Shown: piece after piece, positions 16,771 to 25,221 of the stretch
Layout: each line of letters opens with the position of its first letter
Position numbering within the stretch: position 1 is the stretch's first letter
NCBI GenBank assembly: GCA_903892355.1
Contig: CAITIE010000100.1
Span: 1-44,143 of the forward strand
Source of the DNA: an uncultured Pirellula sp.
Lineage (GTDB): Bacteria > Planctomycetota > Planctomycetia > Pirellulales > Pirellulaceae
Direction: 5' to 3'
Length of the DNA: 44,143 nt
Made by a program: the position numbers and the translations under genes
The notes under the pieces: model-generated
Told to the model about the DNA's origin: nothing
What the model saw: the letters and a program-made list of their open reading frames with translations, nothing else
Databases searched by the model: none

Positions 16771-17232
16771 ATGAGTACCGTATTGGTCGTTGCCCCGATA
16801 GTTATTGCTAATTGGCCGATGATCACCGCAGCGGTGACCGCCGCCATTGCGACGAGTGGATTCACCGCTATCCAGCATGAGGCCTTGAATATCGCGTCGC
16901 AGATGAAATCGAAGACGCGGGAGACGATCGAGGTAGACGACAGCGAAGTCCTTACGGATACCTTTGGTACCGATGAGGCCATAGTAGTCGAACGCGATGG
17001 AATCACGGCAACCTTTAAACGGGACTCCAAGGGTGCGTTGCAAATATGCATGGAAGGGGACCGCGTGTCCAAAGCGCAACTGCGTGCCATCGGTGAAGAC
17101 CTCCTCGGCCGCGTAACTCAGCAGTACGCGTATCACCGCATCGTTTCCGAACTGAAAAACCGAGGCTTGACCATCGTCGACGAAGAGATGACCGAGACCG
17201 AATCGGTCAAGATCCGCGTTCGCAATTGGTAG
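16771..17232 (+). CDS. ycf35: Ycf35-family protein (DUF1257)
   Basis: Small soluble protein of 153 residues matching the DUF1257/Ycf35 family: the C-terminal GLTIVDEEMTETESVKIRVR is the family's most recognisable segment, and the middle has a beta-rich GITATFKRDSKGALQI. The family is conserved in cyanobacteria and some plastids, with no settled biochemical function. It is preceded by an unusually strong ribosome binding site, AGGAGAAGGAG at 16754-16764, suggesting high expression. It lies between the Ycf46-type ATPase and the DUF2997 gene. The first 40 residues are hydrophobic and Ala-rich (a possible membrane-associated helix), which is atypical for the plastid proteins as I know them and worth noting. 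Confidence 0.82.
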   Translation: MSTVLVVAPIVIANWPMITAAVTAAIATSGFTAIQHEALNIASQMKSKTRETIEVDDSEVLTDTFGTDEAIVVERDGITATFKRDSKGALQICMEGDRVSKAQLRAIGEDLLGRVTQQYAYHRIVSELKNRGLTIVDEEMTETESVKIRVRNW

Positions 17233-17290
17233 AATCACTCATCAAATCGATCCACCCGACTTGTCTTCGGACCGACGTAAGGAACAAAAA

Positions 17291-17497
17291 ATGGCACAGG
17301 AAGAAATCGAAATCGAAGTGGACAAGCACGGGCGGGTGACGATCAAAACGATTGGCATCAAGGGAAAACGTTGCTTGGAAGTAGCAGAAGCGTTGGCCGA
17401 GATCATCGGCAAAGAAGAGCAACGTACGATGACCTCGGAGTTTTACGAGAACGAGGTCCATGTGCAAAACCGGATCGAAATCCGCAATCAACGATAG
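17291..17497 (+). CDS. DUF2997 small protein
   Basis: A 68-residue protein with the DUF2997 pattern: EEIEIEVDKHGRVTIKTIGIKG, then CLEVAEALAEIIGK and a charged tail. DUF2997 is usually found next to DUF1257, as here, and is of unknown function. I chose ATG 17291 because AAGGAA lies a few bases upstream and the family begins close to this point; a TTG at 17261 would add ten residues. Same strand, 58 bp after the Ycf35 gene. The single Cys is near residue 30. Confidence 0.8.
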   Translation: MAQEEIEIEVDKHGRVTIKTIGIKGKRCLEVAEALAEIIGKEEQRTMTSEFYENEVHVQNRIEIRNQR

Positions 17498-17524
17498 TTA
17501 GCCAGTGATCATTAGGACTGCCGG

Positions 17525-18562
17525 ATGCAATGCCCTAGCTGTGACTTTAACAATATGCCTGGGATGAAACGGTGCGCTCGTTGCCAAGCGAGTTTGGCGT
17601 TGGATTCCGTCGACGTTATTCCTCCGCGCGCGAGCCAGCGTGAGAAAACTATCCCGAACTGGCTACGATCGACAGTGAACCGCATTCGGTATGGTGCTGC
17701 GGACGCTGCGAATGATGCATTGCGTGCGAAACGAGGAGAAGTCAATTTTCGATGGACACTCGGAGATTATCTTTGCTTGCTCGTGGGAGGACTCCAGCAA
17801 AGCGTGCGAGGCGAATTGGCGGGTTGGTTTTGGCTGGGCGGGTGGATCGTATTGTTCATTCTCTCTGTCGGCTTCGCAGGAACAGGATTCGGGAGCGTTT
17901 GCCTCGGATTGCTCTTTGCGGTGCATGCGATGTCGATCGCGGATATTTTTTTTCGGCAGCAGGAAGAATGGGGGACCCGCGTTCGGTTCATGGGAGTGGT
18001 GGCGCTCGCCCTCGGTTTGATTTACGGAGGAACCATCCGGACACTAGGGGCATTTGTAACCCCGATCCGATTCCTGTCCGAAACCACGGATCTAAGTTCT
18101 GGAGATGTAATTTGGTATGCAGACGCGAGCCCAACCAAGAATGGTCAACTGGTTGCCTACGACATAGGGCGACTTGATTTCAGTTATCGAATCAATAACG
18201 CCCCAGCCATTTTCCGTGTCGGGGGAACGCGAATCAATCGCCAAGTCGCCGAAGCAGGCCAAGTGGTGTCCTGGCGGAACAATACGTTATTCGTGGATAA
18301 CAAAGAATGCGAGTGGCAGCCCAGGAATTTCATGGAGCGTGTCGCCGATTTTGAAATTCCAGTGGATGACGGATATATCTTTGTTTCCCCAGAGGGGATC
18401 GTTCCGGAAAACGCAATCGGTATGCTCGGTGCTCCAATCTCAATGCCCACCGTCACTTCCAATAAAATCATTATGGGTAGAATTGGTCTCGTTCCGAAGC
18501 AAAGAGTCTTGGGACGCGTGTTTCTGCGGTCCTTTCCGTTGACTGCGATCCGTTGGTACTGA
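17525..18562 (+). CDS. Zinc-ribbon membrane protein with a signal-peptidase-like (S26) domain that lacks the catalytic Lys
   Basis: Domain order: a Cys4 zinc ribbon (C3, C6, C17, C20; CPSC and CARC), a linker, three hydrophobic segments (about residues 101-118, 120-137, 155-175), then a C-terminal domain of about 170 residues. The latter follows the LepB pattern: SETTDLSSGDVIW (185-197) corresponds to SMxPTLxxGDxI, TRINRQVAEAGQVV (235-248) to YIKRVIGxPGD, NNTLFVDN to the 'xxLYVNG' strand, and IGLVPKQRVLGRVFLRSFP to IGxVPxxxIxGK. Ser185 fits the nucleophile position but Asn238 sits where the general-base Lys should be, so peptidase activity is unlikely. Start ATG 17525 has AGGA seven bases upstream. 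The homology is read by eye and needs a profile search. Confidence 0.7.
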   Translation: MQCPSCDFNNMPGMKRCARCQASLALDSVDVIPPRASQREKTIPNWLRSTVNRIRYGAADAANDALRAKRGEVNFRWTLGDYLCLLVGGLQQSVRGELAGWFWLGGWIVLFILSVGFAGTGFGSVCLGLLFAVHAMSIADIFFRQQEEWGTRVRFMGVVALALGLIYGGTIRTLGAFVTPIRFLSETTDLSSGDVIWYADASPTKNGQLVAYDIGRLDFSYRINNAPAIFRVGGTRINRQVAEAGQVVSWRNNTLFVDNKECEWQPRNFMERVADFEIPVDDGYIFVSPEGIVPENAIGMLGAPISMPTVTSNKIIMGRIGLVPKQRVLGRVFLRSFPLTAIRWY

Positions 18563-18660
18563 ACAAAAATGAAGTACAATGAGGCAAATCGATCGCAGGG
18601 ATCCGAATCGTTCGCATGGATCGTTGGATTGAGTGTTTAGCGGCCTACAGGAAATAGCAC

Positions 18661-19443
18661 GTGACGAGATTTGGAAAATTGGAGTTTGACGACGGGGATT
18701 CTCTCGACCCCGAGAACCAACAGGAGATGTCCCTCAGCGCGCAGGAGACCGAGACGCATTGGCTAAAAATGGCCGATAGCAATCGTCGTGAGGGCAAGCA
18801 TGAAAACGCACTCCGATTTTACTCGCGAGCACTTGAGATCGACAAAACCATCATGTCGGCGTGGGTTGGCCAAGTCCAAATGTTGATCTTGCTCGGTGAG
18901 TATCCGCAAGCGAGCACTTGGAGCAAGAAAGCCCTTGAGCTGTTCCCAAACCATGCGGATCTGCTGGCCGCACAAGCCCAAGCCGAATGCCGCCGCGGAG
19001 ACTTAAAACAAAGTAACCATTTGATCGACGGGGCGATGAAAGTCCGTGGCGAAAGTGCGTACCAATGGCAAGTCCGCGGTGAATTGATGATCGCGCTCAA
19101 GCAACGTACGGATCGGCATTGCTTTGACAAGGCCCAAGTCACCTCGAGCGACAGTTTGGTCCCTCTGGAGTCAGCCCTTATTTATCTGCATCACCACGAG
19201 TACGCTAAGGGAGCCCAGCGCGCCTCTATGGCCGTCGAAAAATCTCCGGAGTTGTATTTTGCATGGTATGTATTGGGGCAATGCCAAGAAGGAGCCGGAT
19301 TGGACGACGCGGCGATTCGCAGCTACAAGCAATGCTGCAACTTGTGCCAAAACCACGAGCAGGCCAAACAGCGTTTGAACGTTCTCGAATCGAGAGGATG
19401 GAACCCAATTCGCTCCCTCGGCAAACTCTTCCGCAGAAGTTAG
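18661..19443 (+). CDS. Tetratricopeptide-repeat (TPR) protein
   Basis: Soluble protein of 260 residues with TPR-type helix pairs: NALRFYSRALEIDKTIMSAW and the following QASTWSKKALELFPNHADLL are clear units, with further ones near residues 110-130 and 180-235 (KGAQRASMAVEKSPELYFAW, AAIRSYKQCCNLC). TPRs are protein-protein interaction scaffolds. There is no signal peptide, so it should be cytoplasmic. The GTG start has AGGAAAT upstream. It lies 28 bp before pilT, so a role as a pilus-retraction or cluster scaffold is possible, but that is position-based inference only. Confidence 0.78.
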   Translation: MTRFGKLEFDDGDSLDPENQQEMSLSAQETETHWLKMADSNRREGKHENALRFYSRALEIDKTIMSAWVGQVQMLILLGEYPQASTWSKKALELFPNHADLLAAQAQAECRRGDLKQSNHLIDGAMKVRGESAYQWQVRGELMIALKQRTDRHCFDKAQVTSSDSLVPLESALIYLHHHEYAKGAQRASMAVEKSPELYFAWYVLGQCQEGAGLDDAAIRSYKQCCNLCQNHEQAKQRLNVLESRGWNPIRSLGKLFRRS

Positions 19444-19471
19444 CTCACACTGTCCTACTCATTGGATCTCC

Positions 19472-20539
19472 ATGGCCATCACGATTGAAAAAGTACTCTC
19501 CTCGGCCCGCAAACTCGGGGCCAGCGACGTGCACCTCGTAGGCGGGATAGCACCTGCGATGCGAGTCCATGGAGAGATCCGTGTCGTCGACGGTCCGCCA
19601 ATGCAGGAAGAGGATCTGAAACGCATCTACGACAGCTTGCTCAATGATGTGCAAAAAGCGACCTTCGAAAAAGAATGGCAAGTCTGTTTTTCGCGGCGAT
19701 TGGAAGGGATAGGTCGGTTTCGCATCAGTGTATACCTTCACGCAGGTTCCCCTGAGTTCTCGATCCGCCTTAGCGAAAATAATGTCCGATCCTCGGAAGA
19801 GCTCCAATTGCCCGAAGCCATTGATGATCTATGCCGTCTCACGGATGGACTCATCCTCATCACCGGCCCCACCGGCATGGGAAAGACCACCACGCTCAAT
19901 TATATCATCAACATGATCAATTCGACCCGTAGGACCAAGATCATCACGATCGAGGATCCCGTCGAGTTCGAGCATGTCAACAATCGCAGCATCATCATCC
20001 AGCAGGAAATGCTCGGCGATGTGAAATCGTATCAAAGCGCTTTACGGCATGTACTGAGACAGGATCCCGATGTGATCGTCGTGGGAGAAATGCGCGATCT
20101 CGAGACGATGGAAACGGCGTTGATCGCCGCCGAGACAGGGCACTTGGTTATCGCCACGCTGCACACCCCCGACTCCATCCAAACCATTCAGCGTATCTAC
20201 AGCGTATTCCCAGCCGAACAGCAAAACAGCATTACGGTTCAACTCGCAAATAGCTTGCAAGCGATCATCGCGCAGAAATTGCTTCCCAAGGCCGAAGGAA
20301 AGGGATTGATCCTCGCGACCGAGATTTGCATCGCGACCCCTGCGGTGCGAAACCAAGTCCGCGAGCGGAATGTGCACCTGCTCTATAGTGAGATGCAGAC
20401 GGGCCGAAAAAATAAGATGAACACAATGGATCAATCCCTCTTCGATTTGTACCAACGTGGCGAAATAACCTACGATGTCGCACTGTCCAACGCTCGAGAC
20501 CCAAACCACATTCGAAACCAAGTCGAAAAGAAGCGTTAA
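19472..20539 (+). CDS. pilT: PilT-family twitching-motility (pilus retraction) ATPase
   Basis: Hexameric secretion ATPase that powers type IV pilus retraction at the inner membrane. Seen: SARKLGASDVHLVGG at the N-terminus, Walker A GPTGMGKTTT near residue 131, the Asp box ITIEDPVEFEH, Walker B DVIVVGEMRD near residue 201 and the His box GHLVIATLHT near 223. The C-terminal segment AVRNQVRERNVHLLYSEMQT corresponds to the AIRNLIRE motif needed for retraction by PilT, which separates it from PilB-type assembly ATPases. The length of 355 residues is normal. Pilin, PilB, PilC and PilM-Q genes are not adjacent; a secretin is encoded 6 kb downstream. Confidence 0.93.
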   Translation: MAITIEKVLSSARKLGASDVHLVGGIAPAMRVHGEIRVVDGPPMQEEDLKRIYDSLLNDVQKATFEKEWQVCFSRRLEGIGRFRISVYLHAGSPEFSIRLSENNVRSSEELQLPEAIDDLCRLTDGLILITGPTGMGKTTTLNYIINMINSTRRTKIITIEDPVEFEHVNNRSIIIQQEMLGDVKSYQSALRHVLRQDPDVIVVGEMRDLETMETALIAAETGHLVIATLHTPDSIQTIQRIYSVFPAEQQNSITVQLANSLQAIIAQKLLPKAEGKGLILATEICIATPAVRNQVRERNVHLLYSEMQTGRKNKMNTMDQSLFDLYQRGEITYDVALSNARDPNHIRNQVEKKR

Positions 20540-20631
20540 ACGGATGCTGGCACGCACCACAGCGCTCTCAAGTTCGGATAAAATCGGCCTCCTCGTCAAC
20601 ACGCTACTATTTGTTGCTCAAGGAACACTCC

Positions 20632-21225
20632 GTGCGATTAATCCGATTTTTCTTGATGCCTGCAGTGCTAACAGGTCTGTTACTTCTCGGGTGCGCGAAC
20701 CCTCAGGTGCGTAGCGAAACAACTACCGCCGCAATTCAAGCCGATGGCCAAGAGGTCAAGTTTTCTCGGATCGGCACCGGTGATTACCAGTCTTTCGTCG
20801 GCAACTGGGATGACCAAAAAGACCCAGCGTTGTACGCCGTGCTGCAGTCGCCCGAACAGTTCGCGGAAATCTTTCACCCAGCGCCCACCAATCCACCCAG
20901 GAAGCCATTCGCACCGACCGGGGAGCTTTTTCAAAAAGAGCAAATTCTGCTTGTTTCGCGCGTGATGCCTGCCCCGGAAAATATGGACAAAGCCTTCGAA
21001 GTTCAACGGGTTACCGCCAACGGTCAGGAATTGACTCTTCACTATCAATTGCAACCACCCACCAAAGGTGCGAGCTACACGGTCAAAAATTTTCTCGCCG
21101 TTCGCGTCCCTAAGGGCAACTACACTCGGATCGCCTTTGTGGAGAACGGAAAGAAGATCGGGGAACTCAGACCAGCAGAGGGTTTTTGGAGTGTGCCCAA
21201 GTTCTCGGTGAACGGAAAACCGTAA
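20632..21225 (+). CDS. Hypothetical lipoprotein
   Basis: A 197-residue protein with a lipoprotein signal: basic start, hydrophobic core (FFLMPAVLTGLLLLGC) and lipobox LLGC with the lipidated Cys near residue 21. The mature part has no domain I recognise; FQKEQILLVSRVMPAP and a beta-rich C-terminal half (SYTVKNFLAVRVPKGNYTRI) resemble the general layout of small beta-sandwich lipoproteins. GTG 20632 is chosen because AAGGAA lies six bases upstream at 20620-20625; the open frame extends to a TTG at 20611. Only three bases separate its stop from the next gene, so it heads the following five-gene run. Confidence 0.72.
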   Translation: MRLIRFFLMPAVLTGLLLLGCANPQVRSETTTAAIQADGQEVKFSRIGTGDYQSFVGNWDDQKDPALYAVLQSPEQFAEIFHPAPTNPPRKPFAPTGELFQKEQILLVSRVMPAPENMDKAFEVQRVTANGQELTLHYQLQPPTKGASYTVKNFLAVRVPKGNYTRIAFVENGKKIGELRPAEGFWSVPKFSVNGKP

Positions 21226-21228
21226 GCC

Positions 21229-22242
21229 ATGATCATCACTAGCATCGATTATTCCAAGAATGGGAAGCAGCAAAGCTTCCTGAGAGTCCCTTACTCGCAT
21301 AATCTTGGAGGCTGGGCCAACGTGATGATCCCCATCACGGTATTGGCCCGAGGTGAAGGACCGACCGTCTTGGTGCTAGGCGGAAATCACGGGGATGAAT
21401 ACCAAGGGCAAATCGCCGCCATGCGATTGGCTCGAGAATTATCCTCCGATGCAATCCATGGCCGGTTGATCTTGATCCCATCCCTCAATTTTCCTGCGGC
21501 AAAAGCGGCGACGCGATTATCGCCACTCGATGGAATGAACATGAATCGCGCATTCCCGGGGAATGCCGAGGGAAGCGTGACCAGTCAAATCGCCCACTAC
21601 CTAACCCACACCGTTTTTCCGATGTCCGATGCGATCATCGATATCCATTCGGGTGGGCGTAGCATGGACTTTGTTCCTTGTTCCCACATGCATTTGGTTC
21701 CCGATCGAACGCAGCGTCGCAGGATGCTCGAGGCGATGCTCGCTTGGAATACCGACTTCTCCTTTCTCTACACCGACATTGCGGGATCGGGTCTACTCCC
21801 CGTGGAGGCGGAGAACCAAGGCAAAACGGTTGTGACCACGGAACTCGGTGGTGGTGAAGGCGTGCCGGCATCGGTCCATCGTATCGCACAGGGGGGCCTT
21901 CGAAACGTTTTGATGCACCTCGGCGTCCTCGAGGGCGATTTGCAAACACGGGAATCTCTTGGAAAACCACCTGCGATCCTTACCCAGGCGCTTCATGCCG
22001 ACAATTATCTGCTGGCTCCCGAATCCGGTGTCTTTGAAGTCGCAGTGGATCTCGGCGATCGGGTTTCACGCGGACAACCCGTGGGATACATCCACCATCT
22101 CGAACGCCCCGATCGAGACCCCGAAACCATCGAATCCTCGCGCAATGGATTTCTCATCACAGCCCGCGTCCCATGCTTGACCCAACAAGGGGACTGCGTC
22201 GCGGTCATCGGTGAAGAAGTCGCTGTCGAATCGTTGCTCTAA
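21229..22242 (+). CDS. Aspartoacylase/succinylglutamate-desuccinylase family zinc deacylase (DoeB-like)
   Basis: Zinc-dependent amidase of the M14-related AstE/ASPA family, which removes acyl groups from N-acyl amino acids. Zinc ligands are seen in GGNHGDEYQG (His and Glu) and DIHSGG (His), with the substrate-binding SPLDGMNMNRAFPG between. This last segment and the 337-residue length are closest to the DoeB-type N-acetyl-diaminobutyrate deacetylases of ectoine breakdown, but DoeA, DoeC and DoeD are absent, so the substrate may be another N-acylated compound. Cytosolic, without a signal peptide. It is followed 13 bp later by an MFS transporter. Confidence 0.82.
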   Translation: MIITSIDYSKNGKQQSFLRVPYSHNLGGWANVMIPITVLARGEGPTVLVLGGNHGDEYQGQIAAMRLARELSSDAIHGRLILIPSLNFPAAKAATRLSPLDGMNMNRAFPGNAEGSVTSQIAHYLTHTVFPMSDAIIDIHSGGRSMDFVPCSHMHLVPDRTQRRRMLEAMLAWNTDFSFLYTDIAGSGLLPVEAENQGKTVVTTELGGGEGVPASVHRIAQGGLRNVLMHLGVLEGDLQTRESLGKPPAILTQALHADNYLLAPESGVFEVAVDLGDRVSRGQPVGYIHHLERPDRDPETIESSRNGFLITARVPCLTQQGDCVAVIGEEVAVESLL

Positions 22243-22255
22243 AGCCGGAGCATGT

Positions 22256-23656
22256 GTGGTGGCTGAAACCAATCCAAACGAAGAACTGGCCCCCTCCTCA
22301 CGTTTCCGGGGGGCATCCACATCGATCAATCCGTACACTTCGACATCGCCTCAAAGCGATCCCTCCGTCGCAACAAATGCATCGGCTCCCTTCCCATCGG
22401 CTCACTTCCCATCGACGGCAAAGATCGTTGCACTCGTCGGCTTCATGTGGGTCGCCTACTTCTTGAACTACTGCGACCGCCAAGCGGTCTTTGCGATGTT
22501 CAAAGTCCTGAAGGTGGATCTGGCGATGACGGATACCCAGTTGGGCTGGGTGGGTGCTATCTTTTTATGGGTTTACGGCATTGGATGCCCTATCGCCGGT
22601 AAACTCGCCGATACCTTTTCCAAGCGGCATCTGGTTGTGGCTTCGTTGGTACTCTGGAGTGCGGTGACAATCCTGACAGGAATGTCGATTTCCGTTTGGA
22701 TGCTGTTGGGCTTGAGGGCCGCCATGGGGATCTCAGAAGCTTTGTACATGCCGGCGGCGATCGCGCTCACGGCGAATTCAACGCCGAGCCATCAACGGTC
22801 TCGGGCAATCGCGATTTTAACCACAGCGCAGATCGCTGGAACCGTCGCCGGTGCATGGTACGGTGGTTGGATGGCAGAGCAAGGACTATGGCGATACGCT
22901 TTCTTTGCGCTCGGGGCGGTCGGAATCCTATATGCCATTCCTTACGGATTCTTCCTTCGCCACGTTTCAGAACCTGGCGAAACCATCGACGAACCTGCGC
23001 TATCGAATCCTGAATTGAAATTCAAACAATCCATAAACTCAGTTGCACTTTATGAGATTCCGACGTTTTGGTTGCTGTGCCTTGCATTTCCAATTTTTGT
23101 TTTCGGGCTTTGGATGCTGTACTCTTGGCTGCCAAACTACCTGCAGGAAAAGTTCAACCTCGGGCTCGCCGACGCAGCCTTTGCGGCCACAGGATCGATG
23201 CAGTCATCCACGATGATCGGATTGTTTTTGGGTGGGATGCTTGCGGATAAACTCGCCAAGCATACCCGTTCCGCCCGCTATTGGTTGTTATGCCTCAGCA
23301 TGCTCGCGTGCGCTCCCTGCATGCATATGATTGGACAAAGCCAATCCCTCTCGGCAACCTACCCGTGGCTGATCGGTTTTGGCCTCTTCAGCTCGCTGAT
23401 GATCGGAAACATTTTTCCGGCCGCCTTCGAAGTGGTACCGAAAGGGTCTCGCGCGACGGCCGTCGGGATTCTCAATTTTTGCGGTGCGATGCTCTCTGGG
23501 TTTGCGCCGCTGGCGGTAGGTGCTTGGAAAAGCTCGATTGGGATTGAACGCATGCTGTCGATCGCGGGGTTGGCATATCTCGTCGGGGCGATTGTAGTTT
23601 GGTGTGCGATCCAATTTTTCCTAAATCGCGATCTGGTGGAAACGGAAGGACGGTAA
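22256..23656 (+). CDS. Major facilitator superfamily (MFS) transporter
   Basis: Twelve-helix secondary transporter. After a polar N-terminal tail of about 55 residues, TM1 carries YFLNYCDRQAVFAMF, typical of the anion:cation symporter/spinster-like branch, then LGWVGAIFLWVYGIGCPIAGKLAD with the MFS loop 2-3 motif GKLADTFSKRH. Helices continue to AGLAYLVGAIVVWCAIQFF. Such proteins bring in organic acids or amino-acid derivatives by ion symport. GTG 22256 has GGAG five bases upstream; an earlier in-frame GTG at 22211 would overlap the previous gene. Its position between a deacylase and a MlrC-like protein suggests uptake of the substrate handled by this operon. Confidence 0.86.
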   Translation: MVAETNPNEELAPSSRFRGASTSINPYTSTSPQSDPSVATNASAPFPSAHFPSTAKIVALVGFMWVAYFLNYCDRQAVFAMFKVLKVDLAMTDTQLGWVGAIFLWVYGIGCPIAGKLADTFSKRHLVVASLVLWSAVTILTGMSISVWMLLGLRAAMGISEALYMPAAIALTANSTPSHQRSRAIAILTTAQIAGTVAGAWYGGWMAEQGLWRYAFFALGAVGILYAIPYGFFLRHVSEPGETIDEPALSNPELKFKQSINSVALYEIPTFWLLCLAFPIFVFGLWMLYSWLPNYLQEKFNLGLADAAFAATGSMQSSTMIGLFLGGMLADKLAKHTRSARYWLLCLSMLACAPCMHMIGQSQSLSATYPWLIGFGLFSSLMIGNIFPAAFEVVPKGSRATAVGILNFCGAMLSGFAPLAVGAWKSSIGIERMLSIAGLAYLVGAIVVWCAIQFFLNRDLVETEGR

Positions 23657-23694
23657 CGCCGATCCTAGGGGCTCGAGAGAAAGAAAAGAATCCC

Positions 23695-25221
23695 ATGAAA
23701 CGAATACTGATTGCTGAATGCAAACAAGAAGTATCGACCTTTAATCCGAACGGGAGCGATTACGAGGACTTTGGCGTTCGTTTTGGGAACGAACTGATCG
23801 AGTACCATCGCACAGTTCGCAATGAAATCGGGGGTGCGCTCTCTGTGCTCGACAAGCGCAGCGATGTCGAACTGGTCCCAACCTATAGCGCATTTTTCAT
23901 CACATCGGGAGGTACGCTCAAGGGGAGTGCATGGGAGCGAATCGCGAGCGAGTTCTTGGAATCCATTCGAAACGCTGCATCGCAGGGCCCGCTCGATGGC
24001 GTTTACTTCTGCATGCACGGCGCGATGGCGAGCGAACTGGAGTTGGACCCCGAGGGGTACTTGTTGCAGGAAAGTCGCAAGATTCTCGGGGAACAAATCC
24101 CCATCGTGCTATCGTTGGATTTGCATGGCATTCCAACCGATCGCATGTTCGCGCACAGCGATGCCATCGTTGCGTATCACACGTACCCTCACGTCGATTT
24201 TTTCCAAACCGGTGAGCGCGCGGCAACATTGTTGCTGCGCATCCTCGACGATGGTGTGCAACCGGTCACGGCTAAAGTCTCAATCCCCGCGCTTGTTCGT
24301 GGCGACGAACTGATCACCAAGACAGGTCTTTTTGGGAAATGCATCGACCAGGCTAAACGCATCGAATGCTCGGCGAACGGACTTTCTGCGGGAATGTTCA
24401 TCGGCAATCCTTTCACCGATGTTCCCGAATTGAGAACGACCAGTTTTGTCGTGATGGATGGTGAGGAGACGCGGGCAGCCGCATCGGCGCTGGAGATCGC
24501 ACGTGAGTTTTGGGAATATCACGAGCGGATGCAGGTTCCACTGGTATCGATGGATTCGATGGCATCGAGGATGATGGAGCGCGATCGCACGAATCGTTCT
24601 GGTACGGTAGCCCTCGTCGATGCGGCCGATGCGACCAGTTCCGGCGCTTCCGGCGATAGCAACGCGATTCTTAAATCGCTCCTGCGTGTAGGCTACCGCG
24701 GCCGAACGTTGCTCGCAATCGTCGACGCACCTGCCGTGCAGGCTGCGTTTGCTGCGGGGGTTGGTGCCACGATTCGAGTTTCGCTCGGCGGAACCTTGGA
24801 TCCAATGCGATTCGAGCCGTTCGAGGTTATCGCCAAGGTTCGGATGCTCGGGGACGGAACGTTTCGAAGCGAATCGTTTGGAGAGCTTTGGAGATCCGGT
24901 TTGACGGCCGTGTTGGAATCGGGCTCCTACACGATCGTTGCCAGCAGCCGAGGGGTCAACCTCTACGATCGATCGTACTACTATGCCAATGGTCAGAATC
25001 CCAAAGCGTTCGATGCGGTGGTTGTCAAATCTCCGCATTGCCAACATCATATGTACGCTGCGTGGTGCGATGAGATGATCCTGGTGGATGCACCCGGATC
25101 CTCGAGCGCGAATTTAAAGAGCTTGGGCCATACGCGTTGCCCGAGGCCGATATTCCCGTTGGATGCGGATGTCCCATTCGAGCCAACAGTTCAAATTTTT
25201 CGAAGAGATCGAAGGACCTGA
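23695..25221 (+). CDS. M81-family (MlrC-like) metallopeptidase
   Basis: Member of the MlrC family, named for the enzyme that breaks down linearised microcystin, though most members act in other, undefined amide-cleaving steps. Seen: the N-terminus MKRILIAECKQEVSTFNP, FITSGGTLKGSAWE, the metal-site segments CMHGAM, LSLDLHG and YHTYPHVDFF, and the C-terminal VDAADATSSGASGDSNAIL and VVVKSPHCQ. The length of 508 residues is normal. ATG 23695 matches the family start; the frame stays open upstream but overlaps the MFS gene. Stop and next start overlap as TGATG, so the enolase-superfamily gene is translationally coupled. Confidence 0.87.
   Translation: MKRILIAECKQEVSTFNPNGSDYEDFGVRFGNELIEYHRTVRNEIGGALSVLDKRSDVELVPTYSAFFITSGGTLKGSAWERIASEFLESIRNAASQGPLDGVYFCMHGAMASELELDPEGYLLQESRKILGEQIPIVLSLDLHGIPTDRMFAHSDAIVAYHTYPHVDFFQTGERAATLLLRILDDGVQPVTAKVSIPALVRGDELITKTGLFGKCIDQAKRIECSANGLSAGMFIGNPFTDVPELRTTSFVVMDGEETRAAASALEIAREFWEYHERMQVPLVSMDSMASRMMERDRTNRSGTVALVDAADATSSGASGDSNAILKSLLRVGYRGRTLLAIVDAPAVQAAFAAGVGATIRVSLGGTLDPMRFEPFEVIAKVRMLGDGTFRSESFGELWRSGLTAVLESGSYTIVASSRGVNLYDRSYYYANGQNPKAFDAVVVKSPHCQHHMYAAWCDEMILVDAPGSSSANLKSLGHTRCPRPIFPLDADVPFEPTVQIFRRDRRT

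Noticed and set aside
21229-25221. Microcystin or ectoine degradation operon
   Set aside because: Only MlrC-like and DoeB-like members are present; the defining partners MlrA/MlrB and DoeA/C/D are missing.
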